Shown here piece by piece: positions 43,956 through 53,505 of a stretch of 64,000 bases of DNA. The stretch is taken from the NCBI RefSeq assembly GCF_001598415.1, contig NZ_BCYX01000020.1, positions 29,308 to 93,307 on the forward strand, given 5' to 3'. The position numbers were made by a program, and so were the translations under genes. The notes below the pieces were generated by a model. The model was not told the origin of the DNA, ran no database searches, and was given only the letters and a program-made list of their open reading frames with translations. Origin of the DNA: Sphingomonas mali NBRC 15500. Its GTDB lineage: Bacteria > Pseudomonadota > Alphaproteobacteria > Sphingomonadales > Sphingomonadaceae. The number at the start of each line of letters is the position of its first letter. The stretch's first letter is position 1.

Positions 43956-46051
43956 ATTACAATTCCAGCCATGTCCAGGGTCGCGGCGCTGACCGCGATC
44001 AATTCCTCGAGCGGGATCGGCGGCGGGGCGCCGTCACGTGCCGCGGCGTAGAATGCCTTGACCAGCCCGGTTTGGCCTTTGTCCTGAGCCGATGCCGACT
44101 TGGTGACGGTCTTGCCGCCGCGTGTGATGTGGAGCTTGCGGAAATCGTCGAGGCGGATGACCAGCCCGCTGGCGAATATCTCGAGATACTCCTTGGGCAG
44201 CGCAGCGTCGCCGAGCGAGGAATAGAGGATCGTGCCGGTCGAGCCATCGGCGAAGCGCAGTGCCGCGGAGACGGTGTCGCCGACGCCGTCAGGGCTGAAC
44301 GACTCGATTGCAACCGGCGGGCCGCCAGCAAGGAAAGTGAGCGCGTCGACGAAATGGCAAGCCTCGCCCGCGATGCGGCCGCCGCCTTCGCTGCCGTGCA
44401 GCCAGCTGTCGCCCGGCACATGCCCGGCATTGATCCGGTAATGCATCGCGATCGGCCCGCCGCGATTGGCGAGCGCGGCCTTGGCCTCGACCATCATCGG
44501 CGCGAAGCGACGGTTGAAGCCGACCGTCAGGACGCAGGGAGCAGCGATAGCGGCCGCCTGCACCTCGGCGAGCTGCTCGATCGTCAGCGCCAGCGGTTTT
44601 TCGACGAAGACGTGCTTGCCCGCCTTGAGCGCCTCGACCGTCAGTCGCGCATGGCTGTCGTGCCGTGTCGCGACGAATACGCAGTCGGTGTCGGCGTCGC
44701 CCAGCACTGCCCGCGGGTCGGTAGCGGCGTGGGCGAAACCCTGGCGCTCGGCGGCGTCGTGCGCGGACAGGCCGGTCGAGGTGACGACTGTTGTCAGCCG
44801 CTCGTTGCGCGCTTTCTTGAGCGCGGGAAGCAGCACCGATTTGGCGTAATTGCCGAAGCCGATGAAGCCGGTGCCGCGGCCGGTGGCGGCCGAAACCTTC
44901 TTGCCTGCGACCGGGATCGAGCGTTCGATCGGGGTGGGGGTGTCGGCATAGGTCAGCAGGATGGCGAGATATGGCTCGTCGCCGTCCATCAATTTGTAGG
45001 CAGCCTCGGCTTGCTCGATCGGAAAGCGGTGCGTGACCAGCTTGAGCGGCGTGACGCGGCCCTCGGCGACCAGTTCGAGGAAAGCCCGCATGTTGCGTTG
45101 CTCGGTCCAGCGGACATAAGCGAACGGGTAATCATGCCCCTCGAGCTCATAAGCCGGGTCGTGGCGGCCGGGGCCGTAGGACATCGACAGCCTGAGATCG
45201 AGCTCGCGCTTGTAATAAGGCTCGCGGTCGATCTCCATGCCGGTCAGCCCGACCATTACGACGCGGCCCTTCATCCGGCTGATCTCGGCGGCCTGGTTGG
45301 GCGGGGCGGACGATTTGCTCGACGCGGTAACGATCACCGCATCGGCGCCATAGCCGTCGGTGAAGCCACGCACCGCATCGTCGAGCGCGTCGCTGACCGC
45401 GACATCGGCGCCCATCTCGAGCGCGAGCTTGGCACGCGCCGGATTGGGATCGAACCCCAGCACTCGGCAGCCATTGGCCTTGAGCAATTGCACGGTGAGC
45501 TGGCCGATCAGGCCGAGGCCCATGACGACGACACGCTCGCCCAACGTCGGATTCGCGACGCGCACGCCCTGCAGCGCGATCGCGCCGATCGTGACGAAGC
45601 TCGCCGCCTCGTCGTCGACGCCTGCCGGGATCCGCACCGACAGGTTTTTGGGCACGGCGTTATATTCGGCGTGGTTGGCGACCGCTGCGCCCGCACAGGC
45701 GATACGGTCGCCGACGGTATAGCCGCCGGCATCGCTACCCGCCTCGACGACAATACCGGCGAGCGAATAGCCGAGCGGGATCGGCGTATCGAGCTTGGCG
45801 AATACTTTCTGCACGGTCGGCAGCAGGCCTTCGTTGCGGACCTTCTGCAGCGTTTTCCGCACGAGGTCGGGACGCGCCATGGCCTTGCCCGCCAGGCTGG
45901 ATCGGGCGAGGTCGATAATCTGCTTCTCGGTGCCCGCGCTGATTAGCGACACGCGCGTCGCGACCAGGTTGCGACCGCCGCCCGCGCGCGGCACGGGCGC
46001 GTCGATCAGGCGGAGCACGCCGCTGCGGTAATTCTGTTCGACTTGTTTCAC
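43952..46051 (-). CDS. Bi-domain oxidoreductase: MDR dehydrogenase fused to Gfo/Idh/MocA
   Basis: 699 residues. Residues 1 to about 345 form a zinc-type alcohol dehydrogenase-like domain (TPIPLGYSLAGIVVEAGS, VGDRIACAGAAVANHAEYNA, VVVMGLGLIGQLTVQLLKAN). Residues about 385-699 form a Gfo/Idh/MocA domain (RGTGFIGFGNYAKSVLLPAL, HVFVEKPLALTIEQLAEV, GGGRIAGEACHFVDALTFLA). Such fusions sit beside heparinase II/III and WbuB-like genes in many EPS loci, as here. It probably oxidises or epimerises a sugar nucleotide; the exact step is unknown. Overlaps the heparinase gene by four bases. Confidence 0.88.
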   Translation of the reverse strand: MKQVEQNYRSGVLRLIDAPVPRAGGGRNLVATRVSLISAGTEKQIIDLARSSLAGKAMARPDLVRKTLQKVRNEGLLPTVQKVFAKLDTPIPLGYSLAGIVVEAGSDAGGYTVGDRIACAGAAVANHAEYNAVPKNLSVRIPAGVDDEAASFVTIGAIALQGVRVANPTLGERVVVMGLGLIGQLTVQLLKANGCRVLGFDPNPARAKLALEMGADVAVSDALDDAVRGFTDGYGADAVIVTASSKSSAPPNQAAEISRMKGRVVMVGLTGMEIDREPYYKRELDLRLSMSYGPGRHDPAYELEGHDYPFAYVRWTEQRNMRAFLELVAEGRVTPLKLVTHRFPIEQAEAAYKLMDGDEPYLAILLTYADTPTPIERSIPVAGKKVSAATGRGTGFIGFGNYAKSVLLPALKKARNERLTTVVTSTGLSAHDAAERQGFAHAATDPRAVLGDADTDCVFVATRHDSHARLTVEALKAGKHVFVEKPLALTIEQLAEVQAAAIAAPCVLTVGFNRRFAPMMVEAKAALANRGGPIAMHYRINAGHVPGDSWLHGSEGGGRIAGEACHFVDALTFLAGGPPVAIESFSPDGVGDTVSAALRFADGSTGTILYSSLGDAALPKEYLEIFASGLVIRLDDFRKLHITRGGKTVTKSASAQDKGQTGLVKAFYAAARDGAPPPIPLEELIAVSAATLDMAGIVI

Positions 46052-47703
46052 GCAAACTCCGATTCAGCCGGCATCGCGGCACCGAATTCCAGCGTGGCTT
46101 CAAAGCAACCGGGCGCGAGTGTCAAGCAGAGCCGCCGCGTCGCTACCTCGACGCCCATATCGGGCCACCAGACCGCCGGCTCGACATATAGCGGCGCCGA
46201 GCCACGGATCGTGATCGACACTTCACCACGATGCAGGATGGCGAGATCGCCATGCAGTTCGGCGCGGCACTCGGGATGAAGCAGCAGGCGTGACGTTGCC
46301 GCGTGCCAGGTCTTGCCGTCGATACGGTCATGGATGGTGATGCCGTCGGCGCTCGCCTCGATGCCGCGGGCGACGATCGGCTTGCCCTTCAGCCGACGAT
46401 AGCCGTCATGATGTCCGCGAAGCAGCATGCCGCCATCGCCGCCGACGAACTGCGCGACGCCGACGCGCGGGCGGCGGCCGCAACGAAATGCGCCGAAGAA
46501 GTCTGCGGGCTCGGCGCCATGGATCGCCATGCAATTGTGATGATGCGCGCTGCGCGAGGCCTGGCGGCGATCGCCGGCGACATATTCGTAGACACCTTGA
46601 TCGACCACCAAGCGCTCGCCACCGATCGACAGCTCGATCGATCCGATATCGCCATGCGCGTGCGCAGGCAGGCTGTCGGGACCGATCCGTCCCATGTCGG
46701 CGATCAACGCGAAGCCGGGGGCGTGGAGCCCGAAATAGCCGGCATCGCGAAAGCCGAACGCGCCGTCGCGCTGCGGAATGGCGTGGCCGGTGACCAGTGC
46801 GAACGCGGCGAGACAATCATCGGGAGGATAGGCCATGGTCAGCCCGGCATCGTTGAACAGCGCCGGGCCGCTATCGGGATGGGTCAGCATTGCGACGACC
46901 GGCGCCATGCGGACCAGCACCGGGTCGAGCGCCTGATCGCCGAGCGCCGCGCGCGTCTCGATCAGGTCGGCGAAGACTTGGGCATGATAGGAGGACGACC
47001 GCTCATAATGCATCCCGTCCGGCAGGATCTGGCGCGGGATTTCGCGAGCCAGCAACCGGATAGCCTTGTCGCGCAGCTTCTGGCCGAACGGACCGGTGAA
47101 GAACGCGCCGCCCCAGGCGAGCGCCTTGATGTTCTTCATCAGATGGTTGCCGCCGAGATCGAGCTCAAGATTCTTCAGCAGGAAATCGAGTTGTGCGGCC
47201 AGGCTGGAGACGATGCGACGGATATCGGGATCGGCGAGATCGACCTCCCAGGCGGTCAGCCGCTGCATCCACACCACGACGCGCAACGACAGCGCGTAAC
47301 TGTTCCAGCTGTCGCGCCAATAGCCGGGTCGCCAGGGCGGGTTGGCCGCGATCCACTGGCGGATCAGCGCGATGCCCGCATCGCGGTCGAGCTCCTCCAG
47401 ATACTCCATGTAATGGAGGTTCATGCACCATAATTGATCGGGATCGGCCTGCCAGTCGATCCCGTCGCCCGTGTCGATCGAACGGCCGACAAAGGTGAAG
47501 CGCCAGCCGGTGGGGAGGCGCTCGATCATACCGGTGCGTGGCGGGAAGATCGGCTGTGGCGCCATGGCGGCGGGATAAGCGAGTGTTTCGAGCCGCGGGG
47601 GCGCCCGCAACGACCAGCGACGCTTCGCCTCGAGCCAGAAGCGCGCGGCGATCTGGCGCGGCGGGATGTGGCGCGCGAAGGCGAGGCTGCGGGCGACCTT
47701 CAT
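46048..47703 (-). CDS. Heparinase II/III-family protein
   Basis: 551 residues. An alpha-helical toroid half (WCMNLHYMEYLEELDRD, NPPWRPGYWRDSWNSYALSL, GGNHLMKNIKALAWGGAFF, MHYERSSSYHAQVFADLIET) is followed by a beta-sandwich half (FALIADMGRIGPDSLPAHAH, GDIGSIELSIGGERLVVDQG). The His/Tyr pairs NHL, YH and AHAHGD are those of polysaccharide lyases. No signal peptide is evident, so it may be cytoplasmic or act as a modifying enzyme. In such operons the role (trimming or a sugar modification) is not settled. Confidence 0.87.
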   Translation of the reverse strand: MKVARSLAFARHIPPRQIAARFWLEAKRRWSLRAPPRLETLAYPAAMAPQPIFPPRTGMIERLPTGWRFTFVGRSIDTGDGIDWQADPDQLWCMNLHYMEYLEELDRDAGIALIRQWIAANPPWRPGYWRDSWNSYALSLRVVVWMQRLTAWEVDLADPDIRRIVSSLAAQLDFLLKNLELDLGGNHLMKNIKALAWGGAFFTGPFGQKLRDKAIRLLAREIPRQILPDGMHYERSSSYHAQVFADLIETRAALGDQALDPVLVRMAPVVAMLTHPDSGPALFNDAGLTMAYPPDDCLAAFALVTGHAIPQRDGAFGFRDAGYFGLHAPGFALIADMGRIGPDSLPAHAHGDIGSIELSIGGERLVVDQGVYEYVAGDRRQASRSAHHHNCMAIHGAEPADFFGAFRCGRRPRVGVAQFVGGDGGMLLRGHHDGYRRLKGKPIVARGIEASADGITIHDRIDGKTWHAATSRLLLHPECRAELHGDLAILHRGEVSITIRGSAPLYVEPAVWWPDMGVEVATRRLCLTLAPGCFEATLEFGAAMPAESEFA

Positions 47704-48917
47704 CGGAGAAGCGCTTCGAATTCGGCGAGATAGGCGTGCGCGAGATTCTCGCGGTCGAACTGCGCGCGGACGAAGGCCTGGGCTGACGCAGCAATCCGGC
47801 GACCGAGCGCACGATCGCCCGCCAACTGCTCGATCGCGGCGGCGAGTTCGGCATCGTCCTCGGGGGTGATCGCGATGCCCGCGCCGGCTTCGTCCATCAG
47901 CGCCTGGGCCTCGCCCTCGACGCCCAGGATCATCGGCACGCCGAGCGCCATTGCCTCGAACATCTTGGACGGGATGACCGTCTTGAACGTGTCGACGCGC
48001 TTCAGCAGCACGAGCGCGGCGTCGCTCGCACCCCACACCGCTGGCATCGCCGCCTTGGGCAATTGGTCGAGCATGACGATGTTGGTCAGGCCCTTGGCGT
48101 CGCGCAGCGCCTTGATTGCCTCGCGTTCGGCGCCGCCGCCGACCATCAGGAAGGCGATGTCGTCGCGATGACGCAAATGTTCGGCCGCGGCGATCACCGC
48201 TTGCAGCCCATGCGCCATGCCGTGGGTGCCGACATAGGAAGCGACGAACTTGCTGGTCAGGCCGTGCTCGGCGCGAAACGCGTCGGCAGCGGCGGGATCG
48301 CTAGCGAAGCGCGACAGGTCGACGCCGTTCTTGATCACCGCGATCGGCCCCTGGGGCCGGCGTGCGCGGATATGCCGGACGAAGCCATCGGTCACCGACA
48401 CGACGAGATCGGCCTTGCGATAGGCGAACGCCTCCACCTTCTCGATCGCGCGGATCGCGGCGCCGCGCTTCATTGCGCCGACGGTGACGATGCTTTCGGG
48501 CCAGAGGTCGCGAATCTCCAGCACCCAGGGTCTCTTACGGCGCTTGAGAAACCAGCCGGCGAGCCCGCAGAAGAATTGCGGGCTGGTCGACATGACCATG
48601 TCGGCGCGGGGCAGGCGCCACATCCAGAACAGCAGTGAGAACAGATAGGTGAGGTAATTGGCGATACGCGACAGGAAGCCTTCGTTCGCCGCGAGGTAAG
48701 TCCACAGCCGGATCACACGGATGCCGTCGATGGTCTCTTCCTGCCACAACCGGTTGCGGTAGCCCGGATAAAGTTGCCCGGCGGGATGGTTGGGCGCGCA
48801 GGTGACGACAGTCACCTCGTGCCCCGCCTCACGCCAGATACGCGCATGTTCCGACAGGCGCGACGCTGGCGCGTTCACCTCGGGTGGGTAATAATGGGAG
48901 AGCGCGAGGATCCTCAC
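47700..48917 (-). CDS. WbuB-like glycosyltransferase family 4
   Basis: 405 residues. ILALSHYYPPEVNAPASRLS, VTVVTCAPNHPAGQLYPGYR, KRPWVLEIRDLWPESIVTVG, VIKNGVDLSRF, and the C-terminal ASYVGTHGMAHGLQAVIAAA and IPSKMFEAMALGVPMILG are the WbuB family pattern, which transfers FucNAc-type or related amino sugars. GTG start at 48917. Its stop overlaps the heparinase ATG. Confidence 0.88.
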   Translation of the reverse strand: MRILALSHYYPPEVNAPASRLSEHARIWREAGHEVTVVTCAPNHPAGQLYPGYRNRLWQEETIDGIRVIRLWTYLAANEGFLSRIANYLTYLFSLLFWMWRLPRADMVMSTSPQFFCGLAGWFLKRRKRPWVLEIRDLWPESIVTVGAMKRGAAIRAIEKVEAFAYRKADLVVSVTDGFVRHIRARRPQGPIAVIKNGVDLSRFASDPAAADAFRAEHGLTSKFVASYVGTHGMAHGLQAVIAAAEHLRHRDDIAFLMVGGGAEREAIKALRDAKGLTNIVMLDQLPKAAMPAVWGASDAALVLLKRVDTFKTVIPSKMFEAMALGVPMILGVEGEAQALMDEAGAGIAITPEDDAELAAAIEQLAGDRALGRRIAASAQAFVRAQFDRENLAHAYLAEFEALLR

Positions 48918-48958
48918 AGGCCAATTGCCTAGCTGTTCGCGGCCACGAGCGCCACCGT

Positions 48959-50776
48959 TCAGGCGGGCGGCAGCGAGTCGACCGACTGCGCGTAGCGCGT
49001 TTCGACCACATGGGCCCAGCGGCGCGAGGTGCGGCGGTCCTCGTGATGTTCGACATCGCCGCGCAGCCAGTCGCCCACCGGGATGCCGAAGCCGGTCTTG
49101 GGGCGGGCGACGACCTCGGCCGGGACCGGAATGGCGGGCGCGTTGGCGAGCAGAACCTTGCCTTCGCCCGGCTTGAGCGACGCAATGCGCGGGGCGATTG
49201 CCTCGAGCAGTGCAAAATCGACCAGCGGCACGCGGATTTCGATCGAATGCGCCATGCTCGCCCAATCGGTGTCGCGCAGCAATTGGTTGCGCATGTAATT
49301 GCACGTTTCGAGCGCGCTGACCCGGCCATTGTCCGAGCCCGGATCGGGCCGCAGGCTGTCGGCCAACAGCCCGAGCAGGTCGAGTTCGGCCAGGCCCTCG
49401 CGCGCCATGGGCGGATCCATCACGCCGTCGAGTTCGAAGGGAAGCAGTACCGCGCGGCGCAACAGATAGGCACCGGCCCAGGTCCCCGCATGGTCGAGCA
49501 CGCCCAGCGCCTTTGGGTTGCGACGAGCGAGCCGCGGCGCGAAGGCGCGGATCAGCATCCTGGCGGCCTTTGCCGCTCCGGGCACCTTTGTCAGTGGGCC
49601 TGCGCGGTGAAACATTCGAGGGACCGATCGGAACGTCGAATAACCCGCCAGCAACTCGTCGCCACCCAGGCCCGACAAGGCTACTTTCAGTCCCATTTCG
49701 CGGCAGGCCTTGCTAACGAACCAGGTGTTGATGCCGTCGACGCTCGGCTGGTCCATCGCATCGAAGATCGCACCCAGGTCCTCGGCGAACTCGGCGGCGG
49801 CGACGGATCGGACGTGGTGGTCGACGCCGTAACGTCGCGCCATATCGATCGCGCCGGGCATTTCGTCGTCGGCAGTGCCGGCGAACTCGCGATAGGTAAG
49901 TGTGCAGGCGCGAATGCGTTGCTGGCCGCAATCGCGCATCAGCCCGATCAGCGCGCCTGAATCGACCCCACCGGACAGAAAGGCGCCGACTTCCACATCG
50001 GCGACGAGATGATGGCGCACGCTGTCGCGCAGCGCCGCGCGGATATCGCTATCGCTGACGACCCGCCCGCGCGCGTCGGCCAGCGTCGCCGCAACATTGG
50101 TGTAGCGCGCAGGCGTACCCGGTCCGTCCTCCGTGCAGATCAGCCAATGTCCGGCAGGCAGTGCGCGGATCGCGTGATAGGCGCTGAACGGTTCGGGCAC
50201 CGACCCGGTCAGGTGGAAACCCGCCAGGCCCGCCGGGGAAGGGTCGCGAGAGATAGCGGGATCGACCAGCAGCGCCTTGACTTGCGACGCGAACCGCAAC
50301 GTTCCACCGCTATCGGCGTAATAAAGCGGCTTAATGCCGAGTGGGTCACGGGCCAGGAACATCGTCCGGGCATGGGCATCCCAGATCGCCAGCGCGAACA
50401 TCCCGCGCAGCTTCCTCAGCATGCCCGCACCGTACCGGGCGTAAAGATGCAGCACGACCTCGGTGTCGGAGTCACCGGCAAAGGCTGTGCCCTGCTCGAT
50501 CAACTCGGCGCGGAGAGCGCGGTAATTATAGATCTCGCCATTATAGGCGATCATGTATCGGCCGTCGGGCGTCGGCATCGGTTGCGAGCCGGTTTCGCTG
50601 AGATCGATGATCGACAGACGACGATGGCCGAAGCCGATGCGGCCATCGGGCGCGATCCAAAGGCCGACGCCGTCGGGCCCGCGGGGCGCCATCCGGTCGC
50701 GCATCGCGATGAGCGTGGCACGGCCGATAGGCGCGCCGTGTGCGGCATGGGCAAAGAAGCCGGCCAAGCCGCACAT
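48959..50776 (-). CDS. Asparagine synthase (glutamine-hydrolysing), second AsnB-type copy
   Basis: 605 residues. MCGLAGFFA with Cys2, RGPDGVGLW, GHRRLSIIDLSETGSQPM, YNGEIYNYRALR, synthetase loop FLSGGVDSGALIG and KVALSGLGGDELLAGYSTFR. All catalytic parts are intact. It is distinct from the 34879 copy (different C-terminus), so the locus has two amidotransferases, each possibly amidating a different uronic acid. Confidence 0.88.
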   Translation of the reverse strand: MCGLAGFFAHAAHGAPIGRATLIAMRDRMAPRGPDGVGLWIAPDGRIGFGHRRLSIIDLSETGSQPMPTPDGRYMIAYNGEIYNYRALRAELIEQGTAFAGDSDTEVVLHLYARYGAGMLRKLRGMFALAIWDAHARTMFLARDPLGIKPLYYADSGGTLRFASQVKALLVDPAISRDPSPAGLAGFHLTGSVPEPFSAYHAIRALPAGHWLICTEDGPGTPARYTNVAATLADARGRVVSDSDIRAALRDSVRHHLVADVEVGAFLSGGVDSGALIGLMRDCGQQRIRACTLTYREFAGTADDEMPGAIDMARRYGVDHHVRSVAAAEFAEDLGAIFDAMDQPSVDGINTWFVSKACREMGLKVALSGLGGDELLAGYSTFRSVPRMFHRAGPLTKVPGAAKAARMLIRAFAPRLARRNPKALGVLDHAGTWAGAYLLRRAVLLPFELDGVMDPPMAREGLAELDLLGLLADSLRPDPGSDNGRVSALETCNYMRNQLLRDTDWASMAHSIEIRVPLVDFALLEAIAPRIASLKPGEGKVLLANAPAIPVPAEVVARPKTGFGIPVGDWLRGDVEHHEDRRTSRRWAHVVETRYAQSVDSLPPA

Positions 50777-50785
50777 GGTTCTGGC

Positions 50786-52312
50786 TTAACGCTGCGCGGA
50801 CGTTCGACGCATCACGCTGGCCAGCGCCTGCGGAAGGAATCGATTCATCAATTCCAAGGCGATGTGCGCCAGGATGGCAAGCGGGAGGGGCCCCAGGATA
50901 TCGGACACGAAGGCACCATCGACCCGCACTGCCATTCTCATCCCAAGCAAAACGACGAAGAACAGATGCCAGGCCCTGCGCCGGATGACCTCATATGAAT
51001 AAATTGACCAAAAACCAAAGACAAAAGCAATAAATACTGCCACACTAACTGCCGCGAACCAGCCGCCATTCCAATAAGCTTCCGCTGCGAGGCCTGCGCT
51101 GGCTGAAGAATTGTAGTTACCGTTAGCTGCATATGTCAATTCCCGCGCAACATCAGTGATGATCGGTTTTTCTGGATAAATGATTCGTGGGATCCATACA
51201 ATCGACCAATATCTATAAGAGTTCCCTGGCAGACCATGGTCATACTGATTCATGACAAATGTTCCGGCATTGACAAAACTAAGTCGCGCCCAGCCCATTT
51301 CTACTCCAGTATAGGAATCGTCTTCCTTTTCCCCTCTGAAATAGGAGGCGTACAGACCAGGTATGTCTTTAGCTGGTGGGGAACCACTATAATACTTTCC
51401 ACCTAAATCTCTCACATATGCAACTGCTGGCGAGAGTAGCATGAAGATTACTACTATGACGCCTCCAAACATTATGATTCGTGACAATTTTGGCTTGTGA
51501 TAGATGAATCCTATGGAAATCATAACAAGTGGCATGAGCATGCTCGCCTTACTCGTGGCGAGAAACCCAATTCCGCTTTCACCAAAGGATAATAATATTG
51601 GCACAATGAGAGCAGCCCATTTTCTGTTTTCAAGCCCCCAATAGACAACCATAAAATATCCGAACCACGATAACATGGCAAGTGTTGATATGGTACTGAA
51701 GTATGTCAGGTTTATGATGCCAATGGTTTGAGGAAGTATAATTAGGTAGTTAACTGCCGCTCCAACCAAGAGACAAATTGATCCGAATGCAATCAAACTG
51801 AAGTTTGATTTTGAAATTCCGCCATCAAATCGTATCCACGTTGCCTTTCTTTCGATAATAAAAAATATTATCTTAACCGTGGTTAGAAAACATAGATTGA
51901 ATAACGTAATCAAGAAATTCAGCTTGATAGTTTCGTAGCCATAGAAGCTGTAAAAGCTCTTAATGAGATCCAGGGTCTCGCCATTCGTCCAAATTGGCAC
52001 CATTGACCCAATGCCGAAATAACTCAGCATGGTGACGCGATACCAAGTTAACGGCGTCCATAATGAAGAGATGTTACGTCTAATTTGCCGTAAAGCAGCC
52101 CAAGCCAAGACGACCGAAAGAACGGTCAGGCCGATCGTGTTGATCCAATCTTCGGAAAACGGAAGCCCGTACATGCCCGCCGCAAACCATAAAGCGAGGA
52201 GTCCAGAGAGGAGGACTTCGCGATATGTCGGTTCCAAATCGGCTATCACCGACGGCAGTGGTCGCGACGCCTGCGCGTCGGTTGCCCAATACGGGCTAGG
52301 CAGCGCACTCAT
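50786..52312 (-). CDS. wzy: Oligosaccharide repeat-unit polymerase (Wzy-like), AT-rich
   Basis: 508 residues, about 12 helices with large loops, no strong motif, as usual for Wzy. Its location beside glycosyltransferase and AsnB genes and near wzx supports the role. The middle (about 51000-52050) is visibly rich in A/T and uses AT-ending codons unlike all neighbours, a sign of recent transfer. The ATG at 52312 has GGCGG about eight nt upstream and starts two nt after the preceding ORF. Confidence 0.75.
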   Translation of the reverse strand: MSALPSPYWATDAQASRPLPSVIADLEPTYREVLLSGLLALWFAAGMYGLPFSEDWINTIGLTVLSVVLAWAALRQIRRNISSLWTPLTWYRVTMLSYFGIGSMVPIWTNGETLDLIKSFYSFYGYETIKLNFLITLFNLCFLTTVKIIFFIIERKATWIRFDGGISKSNFSLIAFGSICLLVGAAVNYLIILPQTIGIINLTYFSTISTLAMLSWFGYFMVVYWGLENRKWAALIVPILLSFGESGIGFLATSKASMLMPLVMISIGFIYHKPKLSRIIMFGGVIVVIFMLLSPAVAYVRDLGGKYYSGSPPAKDIPGLYASYFRGEKEDDSYTGVEMGWARLSFVNAGTFVMNQYDHGLPGNSYRYWSIVWIPRIIYPEKPIITDVARELTYAANGNYNSSASAGLAAEAYWNGGWFAAVSVAVFIAFVFGFWSIYSYEVIRRRAWHLFFVVLLGMRMAVRVDGAFVSDILGPLPLAILAHIALELMNRFLPQALASVMRRTSAQR

Positions 52313-52314
52313 GT

Positions 52315-52707
52315 TCACGCCGCCCATCGCGGCGCTGGTGATCGCGCCATGCTCGCTATGGGTTCGCGGGCAGAGCAGTCGATCGGGGCAGCGACCAGCC
52401 CCGCTGCTTCGAGCGTATCTAGGAAGCGCTGCGGATCGCCGCCGAAATTGTGAAACTCGAGCGGCGCGTGCTCGTTTAGATTTAGCGGGCGGCTCGCAGC
52501 GTCCATCATGCAGAATCCAGTTCCTTCGATATTGCCGAGCAAATGGACGCGACCGACGTGGCCTAATTGAAACTCAACGTCGTCGATCATCGGCGCGATT
52601 GGCATATGTGCGTTCGCCTTCGAAATCACGACGTTTTTCACCCGGGAGAGTTCGGAAAAAAATTGACACAACTGCGCGATTCTGACGTCGGTTGGTCTCA
52701 TGGTCAC
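52315..52707 (-). CDS. Truncated protein of unknown function upstream of wzy
   Basis: About 130 residues from a GTG at 52707 (ATG at 52701). Contains VVISKANAHMPIAPMIDDVE, HVGRVHLLGNIEGTGF and LEFHNFGGDPQRFLDTLEAA. It is tightly coupled to wzy (stop two nt before the wzy ATG), so it was probably a real operon gene. Its 5' part adjoins an IS remnant, and a TGA precedes it in frame, suggesting it is the surviving C-terminal part of a longer protein. Family not recognised. Confidence 0.5.
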   Translation of the reverse strand: MTMRPTDVRIAQLCQFFSELSRVKNVVISKANAHMPIAPMIDDVEFQLGHVGRVHLLGNIEGTGFCMMDAASRPLNLNEHAPLEFHNFGGDPQRFLDTLEAAGLVAAPIDCSAREPIASMARSPAPRWAA

Positions 52708-52899
52708 CGAAATAGGTGATAGTCATGCCGCGCGATGGCGTGGTGGTCAATCGCAAGGTGGGGTTGCCGGAAGCGCCCTGGCGAAAGAATTGCCGGTATT
52801 CGCATGAAGATGGACGAAGGCGCCAAAAAGGGCGCGCACAGAAAGCCTCCGGCTAAGCTGTAGACCATGAGCTCGCGTCGTCCACTGAAGGCGTGCCAA

Positions 52900-53448
52900 C
52901 GCTGTCTCTGCCGGCCGCAGGAACTCGGCTGCGATCATTTTCGTGGCCCGCTCGTGCAGCTCGACATAGGTGAATTTGCTTGTCCGATCGATGGCCACGA
53001 AGAGAGCTTGCCTTCAGCGGTCTGAACCTCGGCGATGTCGATTTGGAAATAGCCGATCGGATAGATCTTGAACTTCCGCTTCGGTTCCCTGTCGCCAGTG
53101 ACCTCGGGCAGGCGGCTGATGCCATGGCGTTGCAGGCAGCGTTCAGCGATGATCGCGTCAGGTTCGGGATCGTGGCCTGCAGCGCGGAGAGGCAATCGTC
53201 GAGCGGCAGCAACGTATGCCGACGGACGGCGACGATGATCGCTTCTTCCTCGATCGTCACGATGGTCGACTTCGCGTCCTTTGGGCCGGTCGGAAGATCG
53301 CCGACTGCGGTACGGACTTCCACTTGGCGACCGTCTCGGGGTTGATGCTGTAGCGCTTGGCCAGCGCCCTCAGGCTCTCTTGACTATGTTGTATCGCTCG
53401 ACGGACCGCCTCTGTCGCTGTGGCGCTCCCGTGAAGAACCTGTTCCAT
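52900..53448 (-). mobile_element. Degraded IS481-like transposase remnant
   Basis: Pieces of one transposase appear in order but in different frames: MEQVLHGSATATEAVRRAIQ and SLRALAKRYSINPETVAKWK (N-terminal helix-turn-helix, start near 53448), then VGDLPTGPKDAKSTIVTIEE and AIIVAVRRHTLLPLDDCLSA, RHGISRLPEV, YPIGYFQIDIAEVQTAEGK (first catalytic Asp region), and AIDRTSKFTYVELHERATKM near the truncated end. At least three frameshifts are needed and the C-terminal catalytic part is missing. It is inactive. No clear terminal repeats were found. Confidence 0.75.
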
Positions 53449-53505
53449 AGCGCATCCTTCCACTGCCGACTGAATAATGCACCATCAAATGCTGGGACTA
53501 AACAC

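Noticed and set aside
43922..45946. 674-residue open frame on the + strand
   Set aside because: Antisense to the bi-domain oxidoreductase, Arg/Gly/Ala-rich with no domain; long shadow frame expected in high-GC DNA.
46303..47433. 376-residue + strand frame
   Set aside because: Antisense of the heparinase II/III gene with no motif.
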